This document shows positions 9,662-20,012 of a DNA stretch of 64,000 bases, in pieces. A program made the position numbers and the translations under genes. Under the pieces are notes generated by a model. That model did not search any database and was not told the DNA's origin. It saw only the letters and a list, made by a program, of their open reading frames with translations. Numbering within the stretch: the first letter of the stretch is position 1; each line of letters opens with the position of its first letter. The DNA lies in NCBI RefSeq assembly GCF_018860625.1, contig NZ_JAHKQB010000019.1:47702-111701 (forward strand), written 5' to 3'. This DNA comes from Paracoccus sp. C2R09 (lineage in GTDB: Bacteria; Pseudomonadota; Alphaproteobacteria; Rhodobacterales; Rhodobacteraceae).

Positions 9662-9690
9662 TTGAGGTTAATTCGATGTATTCCTATCCT
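9662..9690 (+). promoter_or_regulatory. Candidate promoter of the OhrR-type gene
   Basis: TTGAGG (9662-9667), 17-base spacer, TATCCT (9685-9690). This would start transcription near 9697, giving a leader of about 40 bases before the ATG at 9737. Confidence 0.45.
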
Positions 9691-9736
9691 TTAGGATATG
9701 AGGTCGCGTATCTCTTTTTCTATGGCGGAGAACAGC

Positions 9737-10183
9737 ATGTCCAAGATCGATCACTCGCCCATGGCTGAAATGCTCTGCTTCGATGTGTATGCCCTGAACC
9801 TGGCATTCGGTCGGATCTACAAGCCGCTTCTGGACCCGCTCGGGGTCACCTATCCGCAGTATCTGGTCCTGATGACGCTGTGGCGCGAAGGTGATCTTGC
9901 GGTCGGGGAAATCGGCGCGCATCTGGGGCTGGACAGCAGCACGCTGACGCCGCTGTTGAAGCGGCTGGAACAGAACGGCATGGTCATGCGCCGTCGCGAC
10001 CGCCGGGACGAACGCCGGGTGATCATCAGTCTGACCCCCAAGGGCCGGCGCCTCGAGGCCGAGGAGAAGCGGATCGAAAGCTGCCTGGTGAACGTGGCCA
10101 AGTTCTCTCAGGAGGAGAAGATGGCCATGCAGGGGCTGGTCCAGAAGCTGACCACGCATCTTCAGGCCGGCGTTCACGGCTGA
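9737..10183 (+). CDS. MarR family regulator of the OhrR (peroxide-sensing) type
   Basis: 148-residue winged-helix regulator. The start at 9737 follows GGAG (9727-9730) at six bases; two earlier in-frame ATGs lack such a site. The N-terminus reads E-M-L-C-F-D-V-Y-A-L-N, with Cys14 where OhrR proteins carry the organic-hydroperoxide-sensing cysteine. Then come Y-R/K-P-L-L-D-x-L-G-x-T-Y-P-Q-Y-L-V-L and the recognition region L-D-S-S-T-L-T-P-L-L-K-R-L-E, both typical of OhrR. The wing D-R-R-D-E-R-R-V is intact. No ohr peroxidase gene lies beside it, so targets other than itself are unknown. Confidence 0.82.
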   Translation: MSKIDHSPMAEMLCFDVYALNLAFGRIYKPLLDPLGVTYPQYLVLMTLWREGDLAVGEIGAHLGLDSSTLTPLLKRLEQNGMVMRRRDRRDERRVIISLTPKGRRLEAEEKRIESCLVNVAKFSQEEKMAMQGLVQKLTTHLQAGVHG

Positions 10184-10201
10184 GGCTTGCGAATGACCGC
10201 G

Positions 10202-10222
10202 CATGGGTGCAAGACACCCATG
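10202..10222 (+). repeat. Perfect inverted repeat immediately upstream of the chorismate mutase start
   Basis: CATGGGTG (10202-10209) and CACCCATG (10215-10222) form an 8-bp stem with a 5-base loop. No T-run follows, so it is not a standard terminator. It ends two bases before the preferred ATG at 10225 and would cover the ribosome landing site; if the GTG at 10207 is used instead, the hairpin lies in the coding sequence. Confidence 0.6.
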
Positions 10223-10224
10223 CC

Positions 10225-10527
10225 ATGACAGAGATCCGCGACATCCCCGACATGCCCGCGCTGCGCGCCGAAATCGACAAGGTCGATCGGCAGCTGATGG
10301 CGCTTTTCGCCCACCGTCACGCGCTGATCGACCGCGCCGCGCAGATCAAGCGTGGCAACGGGCTGCCTGCCCGCATCGACGACCGCGTCGAGGAGGTGGC
10401 GATGAACGCCAACCGCAATGCGCGCGAGGCCGGGCTGGATCCGGATTTCTACGAGGCCCTGTGGCGGCAGCTGATCGAGGCTGCCATCGCCCAGGAGGAT
10501 CGCCAGCTGAACAAGGATCGCCCATGA
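10225..10527 (+). CDS. Chorismate mutase, AroQ class (first of two in the window)
   Basis: All-helical AroQ-type chorismate mutase converting chorismate to prephenate for Phe/Tyr synthesis. The 100 residues contain the signature [19 protein letters not shown] near residue 13, then K-R-G-N and R-x-D-D-R-V-E-E, the pattern of basic active-site residues in the family. The start could be GTG 10207 (six residues longer) or ATG 10225; neither has a good Shine-Dalgarno and a hairpin precedes the ATG. The stop overlaps the folD start (ATGA), implying coupling with one-carbon metabolism. Confidence 0.83.
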   Translation: MTEIRDIPDMPALRAEIDKVDRQLMALFAHRHALIDRAAQIKRGNGLPARIDDRVEEVAMNANRNAREAGLDPDFYEALWRQLIEAAIAQEDRQLNKDRP

Positions 10528-11399
10528 CTGCCCAGATCATAGACGGCAAGGCCTTTGCGGCCGGCCTTCGCGCCCGCATCGCCACCGAGGTCGCCGCAAT
10601 GGCGGAACGCGGGATCACCCCCGGCCTTGCGGTCGTTCTGGTGGGCGAGGATCCGGCCAGCCAGGTCTATGTCCGCTCGAAGCACCGCCAGACGGTCGAG
10701 GTGGGCATGAACTCCTATGAGCACCGTCTGCCTGCCGACACCACGCAGGAAACGCTGCTGGCGCTGATCGACAAGCTGAACGCCGATCCAGCCGTGAACG
10801 GCATCCTAGTGCAGCTGCCGCTGCCCGACCATCTGGACGAGGCGCTGGTCATCAATGCCATCGCCGCCGAGAAGGATGTCGACGGGTTCCACATCCTGAA
10901 CGCGGGGCGCCTTGCGACCGGGCAGAAGGCGATGGTGCCCTGCACGCCGCTTGGCTGCCTGATGATGCTGCGCGACCAGCTGGGCAGCCTGTCGGGCAAG
11001 AACGCCGTCGTGATCGGGCGCAGCAACATCGTGGGCAAGCCGATGGCGCAGCTGCTGCTGCGCGACAGCGCGACGGTGACGGTGGCCCATTCGCGTACCG
11101 CCGATCTGCCCGCGGTGGTTCGCGGTGCCGATATCGTCGTCGCGGCTGTCGGTCGCGCGAATTTCGTCCAGGGCGACTGGATCAAGCCGGGGGCGACGGT
11201 GATCGATGTGGGCATCAACCGCACCGATGACGGGCTGGTGGGCGATGTCGATTTCGCCGCCGCTTCGACGGTCGCGGGTGCGATCACGCCGGTGCCGGGT
11301 GGGGTAGGGCCGATGACGATCGCCTGTCTTCTGGCCAACACCCTGACCGCCACGGCGCGCGCCAACGGTCTGCCCGACCCCGAGGGGCTGACCCCCTAG
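10524..11399 (+). CDS. folD: FolD, methylenetetrahydrofolate dehydrogenase/cyclohydrolase
   Basis: Bifunctional cytoplasmic enzyme interconverting 5,10-methylene-THF and 10-formyl-THF (NADP-linked). 291 residues. The catalytic pair Y49 and K53 sits in V-Y-V-R-S-K-H-R; the family signatures Q-L-P-L-P, K-D-V-D-G-F-H and [11 protein letters not shown] are all present, as is the C-terminal [11 protein letters not shown]. It overlaps the chorismate mutase by four bases. Its TAG stop shares CTAG with the stop of the convergent gene on the other strand. Confidence 0.97.
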   Translation: MTAQIIDGKAFAAGLRARIATEVAAMAERGITPGLAVVLVGEDPASQVYVRSKHRQTVEVGMNSYEHRLPADTTQETLLALIDKLNADPAVNGILVQLPLPDHLDEALVINAIAAEKDVDGFHILNAGRLATGQKAMVPCTPLGCLMMLRDQLGSLSGKNAVVIGRSNIVGKPMAQLLLRDSATVTVAHSRTADLPAVVRGADIVVAAVGRANFVQGDWIKPGATVIDVGINRTDDGLVGDVDFAAASTVAGAITPVPGGVGPMTIACLLANTLTATARANGLPDPEGLTP

Positions 11400-11965
11400 G
11401 CCATTCGCGCCATCAGCCTCAGCGCGTGCGAGGGATCGTTCGCCACGGCAGGCATCACCGGATCATAGGCCGCGCGGATCAGCGCGGCCTTTTCGGTATC
11501 GGGCTGGATTTCCTGCGCGAAGGTCAGCGTCGATTCCATGGTGATCTTCTCGGCCAGCGCGCCGGGATGGGCGTGGGCAAGGGGGCCGCTCATGTCGAAG
11601 AAGGCAAAGCAGGCGCGGATGGCCCCGGCCTCGTCGAAGCGAAAGATGCGGTAGCTGGCAGCGCCTTCGGCCGCCAGTCGCGCGGGCAGGTCGGGCTGTC
11701 CCGTCAGCCGGTCGAGATCGGGCACGCCCGCCAGATCGTCCCAGCCGCGCGCGAAGAACAGCATCAGGTTCGACCCGCTTTCGGGGTCGGTATCGACCAC
11801 CGGATGCCCCGCATGGGCGAAACCCGCCTTCAGCGCGGCGCGCAGGATGTCCAGCGTCTCGTCGGCCAAGCCGAAGGCCACGGGCGCCACGGGGCGGCCC
11901 CATCTTGCGCAGCGATAGGTTCCGTCGGAACGGGTGAACAGGGCCGCGATCTCTTGCGCTGTCAT
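11396..11965 (-). CDS. Conserved protein of unknown function
   Basis: 189 residues starting at the ATG at 11965, which follows AGGAAG at good spacing; a TTG six codons earlier is less likely. I do not recognise a family. It has no signal peptide or membrane span, and appears as a compact soluble alpha/beta protein with many aromatic residues (F-x-[21 protein letters not shown]). Composition and codon use match the neighbours, so it looks like a normal chromosomal gene and not a shadow of folD. The end overlaps folD by four bases, tail to tail. Confidence 0.65.
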   Translation of the reverse strand: MTAQEIAALFTRSDGTYRCARWGRPVAPVAFGLADETLDILRAALKAGFAHAGHPVVDTDPESGSNLMLFFARGWDDLAGVPDLDRLTGQPDLPARLAAEGAASYRIFRFDEAGAIRACFAFFDMSGPLAHAHPGALAEKITMESTLTFAQEIQPDTEKAALIRAAYDPVMPAVANDPSHALRLMARMA

Positions 11966-12033
11966 GTGTCTTCCTGAAAACAAGTATGCCGGGACAGGGC
12001 CTGCGCTCCGTCCCGGCTGGTGTCATGGCACGA

Positions 12034-12660
12034 TCAGTTGACGATCGTGGCCTCGGTCGCCGCGCGAAGCTCGTCCTCGGTGACGCCATCGGCCAGCTCG
12101 ACGATCTTCAGCCCGCCCTCGACCACGTCCAGAACGCCCAGGTTGGTGATGATCCGGTTCACCACGGCCTTGCCCGTCAGCGGCAGGGTGCATTCGCGCA
12201 ACAGCTTGGATTCGCCGGCCTTGTTCGTGTGATCCATGACCACGATCACGCGCTTGACGCCCGCCACCAGGTCCATCGCACCGCCCATGCCCTTGATCAG
12301 CTTGCCGGGGATCATCCAGTTCGCAAGATCGCCGTTCTCGGCCACCTCCATTGCGCCCAGGATCGCCGCCGCGATCTTGCCGCCCCGGATCATCCCGAAG
12401 CTGGTCGCGCTGTCGAAATAGGACGTGCGGTCCAGTTCCGTGATGGTCTGCTTGCCCGCATTGATCAGGTCGGGATCCTCTTCGCCCTCGAAGGGGAAGG
12501 GGCCCATGCCCAGCATGCCGTTTTCGGACTGCAGCGTGATGTCCTTGTCGCCGGTATAGTTCGCCACCAGCGTGGGAATGCCGATCCCGAGATTCACGTA
12601 CATGCCGTCTTCCAGCTCCTCCGCGGCGCGCGCGGCCATCTGATTGCGATCCCAGGGCAT
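12034..12660 (-). CDS. scoB: 3-oxoacid CoA-transferase, subunit B
   Basis: Beta subunit of succinyl-CoA:acetoacetate CoA-transferase (family I). 208 residues. The catalytic glutamate is E46 in the conserved S-E-N-G-M-L-G-M-G motif, which forms the covalent CoA thioester. The N-terminal G-x-Y-V-N-L-G-I-G-I-P-T-L signature is typical of SCOT beta subunits. Starts on the stop codon of the alpha subunit (ATGA at 12657-12660), so the two are made together. Role: activation of acetoacetate during ketone-body or PHB turnover. The exact acid substrate cannot be fixed from sequence. Confidence 0.9.
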   Translation of the reverse strand: MPWDRNQMAARAAEELEDGMYVNLGIGIPTLVANYTGDKDITLQSENGMLGMGPFPFEGEEDPDLINAGKQTITELDRTSYFDSATSFGMIRGGKIAAAILGAMEVAENGDLANWMIPGKLIKGMGGAMDLVAGVKRVIVVMDHTNKAGESKLLRECTLPLTGKAVVNRIITNLGVLDVVEGGLKIVELADGVTEDELRAATEATIVN

Positions 12661-13364
12661 CACGCGGTCTCCTTCTTGCGGGTGGTGCGCTGTTCGATGC
12701 GCTTCTCGTGCTGGCCCTGAATGATGCGGTGGACATAGATGCCGGGCAGGTGGATCATGTCGGGGTCCAGGCTGCCGCGCGGGACGATCTCCTCGACCTC
12801 GGCCACGCAGATCTTGCCGCACATGGCCGCGGGCGGGTTGAAGTTGCGCGCCGTCTTGCGGAACACGAGGTTGCCGGTGTCGTCGGCCTTCCACGCCTTC
12901 ACGATGGACAGGTCGGCAAAGATCCCGCGTTCGAGGATATAGGTCTCGCCGTCGAAATCCTTGTGCTCCTTGCCCTCGGCGATGACGGTGCCGACGCCGG
13001 TCTTGGTGTAGAAGCCCGGAATGCCCGCGCCGGCCGCGCGCATGCGTTCGGCCAGGGTGCCCTGCGGGTTGAACTCCAGCTCCAGCTCTCCGGACAGGTA
13101 TTGGCGCATGAATTCGGCGTTCTCGCCGACATAGCTGCTCATCATCTTGCGGATCTGGCGCGTTTCCAGCAGCTTGCCCAGCCCGAACCCGTCGACGCCG
13201 CAATTGTTGCTGGCGACCGTCAGGTCCTTGACGCCGCTTTTCACCAGCGCATCGATCAGCAATTCGGGGATCCCGCAGAGACCGAAGCCCCCTGCGGCGA
13301 TCAGCATCCCGTCATGCAGGATGCCCTCCAGCGCCTCCTCGGCGCTTGCATGGATCTTCTTCAT
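12660..13364 (-). CDS. scoA: 3-oxoacid CoA-transferase, subunit A
   Basis: Alpha subunit, 234 residues, with the CoA-binding G-G-F-G-L-C-G-I-P-E-L-L-I signature near residue 25 and G-x-G-I-P-G-F-Y-T-K-T-G-V-G-T later. The start at 13364 follows GGGAGGGG on the minus strand; a longer frame upstream has no family similarity. Transcribed from a promoter-like pair at 13399-13429 and coupled to scoB by a 1-base overlap of stop and start codons. Confidence 0.9.
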   Translation of the reverse strand: MKKIHASAEEALEGILHDGMLIAAGGFGLCGIPELLIDALVKSGVKDLTVASNNCGVDGFGLGKLLETRQIRKMMSSYVGENAEFMRQYLSGELELEFNPQGTLAERMRAAGAGIPGFYTKTGVGTVIAEGKEHKDFDGETYILERGIFADLSIVKAWKADDTGNLVFRKTARNFNPPAAMCGKICVAEVEEIVPRGSLDPDMIHLPGIYVHRIIQGQHEKRIEQRTTRKKETA

Positions 13365-13398
13365 AGCCCCTCCCGTCCAAAGATTTCTGCAACTGCAC

Positions 13399-13429
13399 AA
13401 TATGTCGCGCGCAGGTCGCGTCCTGTCAA
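13399..13429 (-). promoter_or_regulatory. Candidate promoter of scoAB
   Basis: On the minus strand, consensus TTGACA (13424-13429) is followed after 18-19 bases by ACATAT/CATATT (13399-13405). It lies 35 bases ahead of the scoA start, just past the topA terminator. Confidence 0.5.
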
Positions 13430-13440
13430 TCTTGGCGGAT

Positions 13441-13466
13441 GGGAAAGGGGGGGCATGGCGCCCCCC
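13441..13466 (-). terminator. Intrinsic terminator after topA
   Basis: Read on the minus strand: GGGGGGC, 5-base loop, GCCCCCC, then CTTTCCC. It starts four bases after the topA stop and separates topA from the scoAB promoter. Confidence 0.75.
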
Positions 13467-13470
13467 GACC

Positions 13471-16173
13471 TCATTCCTCGGTCTTCTTCGCGGCGGCCTT
13501 CTTGGCGGGTGCCTTCTTCGCGGCGGGTTTCTTTGCGGCGGTCTTGGGCGCAGCCTTCGTCGTGGCCTTCTTCGCGGCGGGCTTCTTGGCCGCGACCTTC
13601 TTGGGCGATTTCGCCGCCTTGGCCGCGATCAGTTCCAGCGCGCGTTCCTGGGTCAGATCCTCGGGCGAGACATCCTGAGGCAGGGTCGCGTTGATCTTGG
13701 CCCATTTGACATAGGGGCCATAGCGCCCGTTCATCACCTGGATGGGACCGCCATCGGGATGTTCGCCCAGTTCCCTGAGGGGTGCCGCAGCGGTGCGCCC
13801 GCGGGTCTGCTTCTGGGCCAGAACCTCGACCGCGCGGTTCATGCCAACGATGAAGACCTCGTCCACATCGGGCAGGTTTGCGTATTTCGACCCGTGCTTC
13901 ACATAGGGGCCATAGCGACCGATGCCGGCCTCGATCATCACGCCGTCATCGGGATGCGGGCCGACGGGGCGGGGCAGGGACAGAAGCTGGACGGCGCGGT
14001 CCAGGTCCATCTCGGCCGGGTTCCAGCCCTTGGGCACGGATGCACGCGGGGGCTTGGGCTGTTCCTCGGTCGCTTCGCCGCGCTGGACATAGGGGCCGAA
14101 ACGGCCCGATCGCAGGCTGATCTCGTCCCCGTCGTCATGGCCCAGCACCCGGTCGCCCACGGCTTCCTCGCCGTCGGGGGCCGACAGGGGGCGGGTATAG
14201 CGGCATTCGGGATAGTTGGTGCAGCCGATGAAGGCGCCGCCCGAACGCGCGGTCTTGAGGTTCAGCCGCCCCTGACCGCATAGCGGGCATTCGCGCGGAT
14301 CGCCCCCATCCGCACGCGGCGGATAGAGATGGGGCGCAAGCGCATCGTCGATCGCGTCCAGAACCTCGGTGATGCGCAGCTCGGACGTGCCCTCCAGCGC
14401 CTTCGAGAAGTCGCGCCAGAAGCGGCCCAGAACCTCGCGCCACATCAGGTCGCCGGCGCTGATCTCGTCCAGCTCGTTTTCCAGATCGGCAGTGAAGTCG
14501 TAGCTAACATAGCGCGGGAAGTATTTCACGAGGAAGGTCGTCACCAGACGGCCCTTGTCCTCGGGGATCAGGCGGTTCTTGTCCTTGCGGACATAGTCGC
14601 GGTCCTGGATCGTGGTGACGATGCTGGCATAGGTCGAGGGACGCCCGATGCCCAGTTCCTCCATCCGCTTGACCAGCGTCGCTTCGGTGTAGCGCGGGGG
14701 CGGCTGGGTGAAATGCTGACGCGAAGCGGTCGATGCGGCCTGGTCGGCCAGCATGCCGGGCGCGGCCAGCTGGGTTGCGGGCGCTGCGGGCAGATCGCCG
14801 CCCTTCTCGCGCGCCTTGGCCAGTTCCGGCTCGAACGCGCCACCGACCAGCCTTGCGGCCTCGCCCTCGGAGATGGCGGGCAGGCGTGCGCTGTCCTCGC
14901 CATCGTCATCGTCGCGGCCCTGGTCGTAGACGCGCAGGAAGCCGTCGAACAGCATGACCTGACCGGTCGCGCGCAGGCCGACCTGGTTGTCGGGGCTGGC
15001 GATCTCGACGGTGGTCCGCTCCATCCGGGCAGCTTCCATCTGGCTGGCGATCGTGCGCTTCCAGATCAGCTCGTACAGCTTGCGTTGATCGTCGGCGGTG
15101 ATCTTCAGGCGGTCCGGCGACATCATCATGTCGGTCGGACGGATGCACTCGTGGGCCTCCTGCGCGTTCTTGGCCTTGTTCTTGTACATGCGCGGCGATT
15201 TCGGAACGTAATTCTCGCCGAACTTGGCCTTGATCGCGTCGCGTGCGGCATGGACGGCCTCGGGGGCCATGTCGATGCCGTCGGTCCGCATATAGGTGAT
15301 CAGCCCGGCCTCGTACAGGCGCTGCGCCGCCGACATGCAGGCCTTGGCGCCCATGCCCATCTTGCGGCTGGCCTCCTGCTGCAGGGTCGAGGTCATGAAG
15401 GGCGGCCAGGGATTGCGGCTGGCAGGCTTGGCTGCGACGCCCGTGACCTTCAGATCGCGGCTGGACACCGCGCTGACGGCCATGGCGGCCTTTTCGGCAT
15501 CGGCCAGATCGTACCGGTCCAGCTTGGACCCCGCCAGCGTGGTCAGGGTCGCGTCGTATTCGTCGCCCCCCGGTGTCGCAAGCCGCGCATGCACCGACCA
15601 GTATTCGCGGGCCTTGAATGCCTCGATCTCCATCTCTCGGTCGACGATGACGCGCAGGCAGACCGATTGCACGCGGCCTGCCGATTTCGCGCCGGGCAGC
15701 TTGCGCCACAGGACCGGCGACAGCTTGAACCCCACGAGATAGTCGAGCGCGCGGCGTGCCAGATAGGCATCGACCAGCGCCTGATCGATCTGGCGGGGCT
15801 GCTTCATCGCCTCGGTCACGGCGGGCTTGGTGATCGCGTTGAAGGTGACGCGGCTGACCTCGCTCGTCTTCTTCAGCGACGATTGCAGCGCTTCCAGCAG
15901 GTGCCAGCTGATCGCCTCGCCCTCGCGGTCGGGGTCGGTCGCAAGGATCAGGTTGGGGTCTTCCTTCAGCGCGTCCTTGATGGCCTTCAGGTGCTTCTTG
16001 CTGTCGGAAGCGACCTCCCATTTCATGTCGAAATCATGGTCGGGATCGACGCTGCCATCCTTGGGGGGCAGGTCGCGGACATGGCCGAAACTGGCCAGAA
16101 CGGTGAAGTCGCCGCCGAGATATTTCTCGATGGTCTTGGCCTTGGCCGGGGATTCGACGACGACGACGGGCAT
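13471..16173 (-). CDS. topA: TopA, DNA topoisomerase I
   Basis: Type IA topoisomerase relaxing negative supercoils. 900 residues starting M-P-V-V-V-V-E-S-P-A-K-A-K-T-I. The TOPRIM acidic triad region D-P-D-R-E-G-E lies near residue 84; the active-site tyrosine is Y294 in L-I-T-Y-M-R-T-D-G; a four-Cys zinc finger begins near C629 (C-P-L-C...C-x-x-Y-P-E-C). Further C-terminal repeats carry G-R-Y-G-P-Y-V-K, and the last ~45 residues are a K/A-rich histone-like tail. Start 16173 has GAGG upstream; a TTG 21 bases earlier is possible. The antisense strand carries very long open frames that are composition artefacts. Confidence 0.97.
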   Translation of the reverse strand: MPVVVVESPAKAKTIEKYLGGDFTVLASFGHVRDLPPKDGSVDPDHDFDMKWEVASDSKKHLKAIKDALKEDPNLILATDPDREGEAISWHLLEALQSSLKKTSEVSRVTFNAITKPAVTEAMKQPRQIDQALVDAYLARRALDYLVGFKLSPVLWRKLPGAKSAGRVQSVCLRVIVDREMEIEAFKAREYWSVHARLATPGGDEYDATLTTLAGSKLDRYDLADAEKAAMAVSAVSSRDLKVTGVAAKPASRNPWPPFMTSTLQQEASRKMGMGAKACMSAAQRLYEAGLITYMRTDGIDMAPEAVHAARDAIKAKFGENYVPKSPRMYKNKAKNAQEAHECIRPTDMMMSPDRLKITADDQRKLYELIWKRTIASQMEAARMERTTVEIASPDNQVGLRATGQVMLFDGFLRVYDQGRDDDDGEDSARLPAISEGEAARLVGGAFEPELAKAREKGGDLPAAPATQLAAPGMLADQAASTASRQHFTQPPPRYTEATLVKRMEELGIGRPSTYASIVTTIQDRDYVRKDKNRLIPEDKGRLVTTFLVKYFPRYVSYDFTADLENELDEISAGDLMWREVLGRFWRDFSKALEGTSELRITEVLDAIDDALAPHLYPPRADGGDPRECPLCGQGRLNLKTARSGGAFIGCTNYPECRYTRPLSAPDGEEAVGDRVLGHDDGDEISLRSGRFGPYVQRGEATEEQPKPPRASVPKGWNPAEMDLDRAVQLLSLPRPVGPHPDDGVMIEAGIGRYGPYVKHGSKYANLPDVDEVFIVGMNRAVEVLAQKQTRGRTAAAPLRELGEHPDGGPIQVMNGRYGPYVKWAKINATLPQDVSPEDLTQERALELIAAKAAKSPKKVAAKKPAAKKATTKAAPKTAAKKPAAKKAPAKKAAAKKTEE

Positions 16174-16255
16174 GGGAACCTCGGGCTGCTGCAATGGGGC
16201 GGCAACATGGGTGCGGCTCGACCTGCTGTCAACGGGTCAGCTGCGTTGCCGCTGT

Positions 16256-17380
16256 TCAGGCGATGGCCAGCCGTCCCCCTGCAAGACGCTGGACGCGGCC
16301 TTCCAGTTCCAGCGCAAGGATGGCCGCACTTGCGGTTGCAGCCGACACCCCCAGATCGCGTATCAGGTCGTTTTCATCCGTCGGAGAGGGGCCCAGCCGC
16401 GACATGATGCGCCCCTCCAGCTGGACGGGACCGCCCGCATCGCGATGGGATCGCCTTGGTGCGGCAGGCGGCTTGGGCGGGGCCGGGGGCTGCCGCAGGG
16501 GCAGGGCACCCAGGGCGTCGATCACGTCTGCGGCACTGCGCACCAGCGTGGCGCCGTCGCGGATCAGCGCGTTGCAGCCCGAGGCCCGCGCATCCATCGG
16601 ATGGCCCGGCACCGCCATGACGTCGCGATGCTGGTCCAGCGCGTTCTTCGCGGTGATCAGCGTGCCGGACCTGCATGCCGCCTCGATCACGACGACGCCG
16701 CGGGTGATGCCCGACACGATCCGGTTGCGGGTGGGAAAATGTCGCGCCTGCGGTTCGGTGCCGGGGGGCTGTTCCGATATCAGCGCGCCGGATTCGGCGA
16801 TCCGTGCCGCAAGCGAGGCGTTCTCGGGCGGATAGATGACGTCCACGCCGCCCGCCATGACGGCGACGGTGCCGGTGGGCAGGGCGGCGTCATGGGCGGC
16901 GGTGTCGATGCCGCGTGCAAGGCCGGCAACGACGTTCAGCCCGCCTTCGCCCAGGCCCGCGGCCATGCCCCGCGCCATGCGCAGCCCCAGAGAGCTGGCA
17001 TTGCGTGCACCGATCACGGCCATGCCGTCGCGCGACAGCCAGGCAGGATCGCCACGGACCCACAGCACGGGGGGCGCGCCGTCGATCTCGCGCAGGCGGT
17101 CGGGGTATCGGGCATCGTCGCAGCGGATCAGCACGGCCCCCGCACGGCGCCCCGCGGCCAGTTCGGCGGCGGCCACGCCTTCGGGGCAGGTGCGATAATC
17201 GGCCATGCCGGACCGGGCGGCGATTTCGGGCAGGGCCAGAAGCGCGGCGGTCGCGCTGCCATGTTCGGCCAGCAGCCGATGGAACGTCGCCGGACCGACC
17301 CGCCGCGACCGGATCAGGCGCAGCCAGTCGATATCGCTGTCGGTGCCCGACATCGTGGGCGGGGCGGTTCCGGTATCCAT
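16256..17380 (-). CDS. dprA: DprA (Smf), DNA-processing protein of natural transformation
   Basis: Loads RecA on incoming single-stranded DNA. 374 residues: an N-terminal helical segment, a central Rossmann-like fold (about 70-280) with the family signatures G-A-R-N-A-S, V-V-A-G-L-A-R-G-I-D, G-G-V-D-V-I-Y-P-P-E-N and P-T-R-N-R-I-V-S-G, and a C-terminal winged-helix domain. Start 17380 follows GGAGG at six bases. It lies between topA and tldD on the same strand, 82 bases from topA, a common alphaproteobacterial order. Confidence 0.94.
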   Translation of the reverse strand: MDTGTAPPTMSGTDSDIDWLRLIRSRRVGPATFHRLLAEHGSATAALLALPEIAARSGMADYRTCPEGVAAAELAAGRRAGAVLIRCDDARYPDRLREIDGAPPVLWVRGDPAWLSRDGMAVIGARNASSLGLRMARGMAAGLGEGGLNVVAGLARGIDTAAHDAALPTGTVAVMAGGVDVIYPPENASLAARIAESGALISEQPPGTEPQARHFPTRNRIVSGITRGVVVIEAACRSGTLITAKNALDQHRDVMAVPGHPMDARASGCNALIRDGATLVRSAADVIDALGALPLRQPPAPPKPPAAPRRSHRDAGGPVQLEGRIMSRLGPSPTDENDLIRDLGVSAATASAAILALELEGRVQRLAGGRLAIA

Positions 17381-17443
17381 GGCAAGCCTCCGGTAATGTC
17401 CGGGGGCCTGCATAGCCTGAAACTGGTTAAGGAAGCGTTGACG

Positions 17444-18859
<1,416 letters not shown>

Positions 18860-19054
18860 GCAGGGCTCCTGATGGGGGTCGTGGACGGGGGCGCGGCACC
18901 CGGTCGCAATGCCCGCGGGCGCGGGATTGCTGTAGGTATGTCTTGCCCGGACAGGCATAATATGGTCATAGAACCTGTACTGTGAAAGGGAAAGGGGCGG
19001 GCATGAACCGCACCTGGGGCCGGTAAGGCCGGACCAGCACGACGGGGTGGGAAG

Positions 19055-19951
19055 ATGGCAATAGCGATGATTCGCCGTGGATGCGCGGCAGTGGCAGGCT
19101 TGGCTTCGGCAGCCGCGCTGACCGGGGCGGCCGCGGCGCAGGACGTGATCGGGGACCTTCCGGTGATCGGCAGGCCGGTCGATGGCGGCATGGGCTTCCA
19201 GCCCGCCGCGACGGAACTGGCACGCGATCAGCAGTGGCTGGATCATTTCGTGCTGATCATCATCGCCGTCATCACCGTTTTCGTCTGCGGCCTGCTGCTG
19301 GTCTGCATCCTGCGCTTCAATTCGCGTTCGAACCCGGTCCCGGCCAAGTTCACGCACAACACCACGCTCGAGATCGGCTGGACCCTGGTTCCCGTGCTGG
19401 TGCTGATCGCCATCGGCGTCTTCTCGTTGCCGATCCTGTTCCGCAGCCAGGAGATGCCCGAGGATCCGGATGTCGTCATCAAGGTGACCGGCCACCAGTG
19501 GTACTGGTCCTACGAATATCCCGACAACGGCGTCAGCTTCGACAGCCTGATGCTGCCCGAGGAGGACCTGGCCGAGTTCGGCTATGCCCCCGAGGAATAC
19601 AAGCTGGCCACCGACACCGCCGTCGTCGTGCCCACCGGCCAGAACGTGCTGCTGCAGGTGACCGCCAGCGACGTGATCCACAGCTGGACCATCCCCGCCT
19701 TCGCCGTGAAGCAGGACGCCGTTCCGGGCCGCATCGCCCAGGCCTGGTTCAATGTCGAACAGGAAGGCACCTATTTCGGCCAGTGCAGCGAGTTGTGCGG
19801 CGTGAACCACGCCTACATGCCCATCGTCGTCAAGGCCGTCTCGCCCGAGGTCTATGCCGAATGGGTGGAATCCCAGGGCGGCACCACCGGCAACGCCGAT
19901 GCCCAGACCGCCGCGCTGAGCGCCTCTGCACGGATCGCCAGCGCCGACTGA
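19055..19951 (+). CDS. ctaC: CtaC, cytochrome c oxidase (aa3) subunit II
   Basis: Carries the CuA centre that accepts electrons from cytochrome c. 298 residues: signal peptide about 1-28 (A-A-A-A-Q-D), two transmembrane helices (about 64-86 and 107-129), then the periplasmic cupredoxin domain with the aromatic H-Q-W-Y-W-S-Y-E-Y and the CuA ligands C244-x3-C248-x3-H252-x2-M255. The sequence is strikingly Paracoccus-like (G-D-L-P-V-I-G opening; F-R-S-Q-E-M-P). First gene of ctaC-ctaB-small ORF-ctaG-ctaE; the gene for subunit I is not in the window, as in Paracoccus. Confidence 0.98.
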   Translation: MAIAMIRRGCAAVAGLASAAALTGAAAAQDVIGDLPVIGRPVDGGMGFQPAATELARDQQWLDHFVLIIIAVITVFVCGLLLVCILRFNSRSNPVPAKFTHNTTLEIGWTLVPVLVLIAIGVFSLPILFRSQEMPEDPDVVIKVTGHQWYWSYEYPDNGVSFDSLMLPEEDLAEFGYAPEEYKLATDTAVVVPTGQNVLLQVTASDVIHSWTIPAFAVKQDAVPGRIAQAWFNVEQEGTYFGQCSELCGVNHAYMPIVVKAVSPEVYAEWVESQGGTTGNADAQTAALSASARIASAD

Positions 19952-20012
19952 CCCGCCAAACCTGCCCGGGATGCGCGACCGCGTTCCGGGCATGCCAGAT
20001 CGTGAAGGCCCG

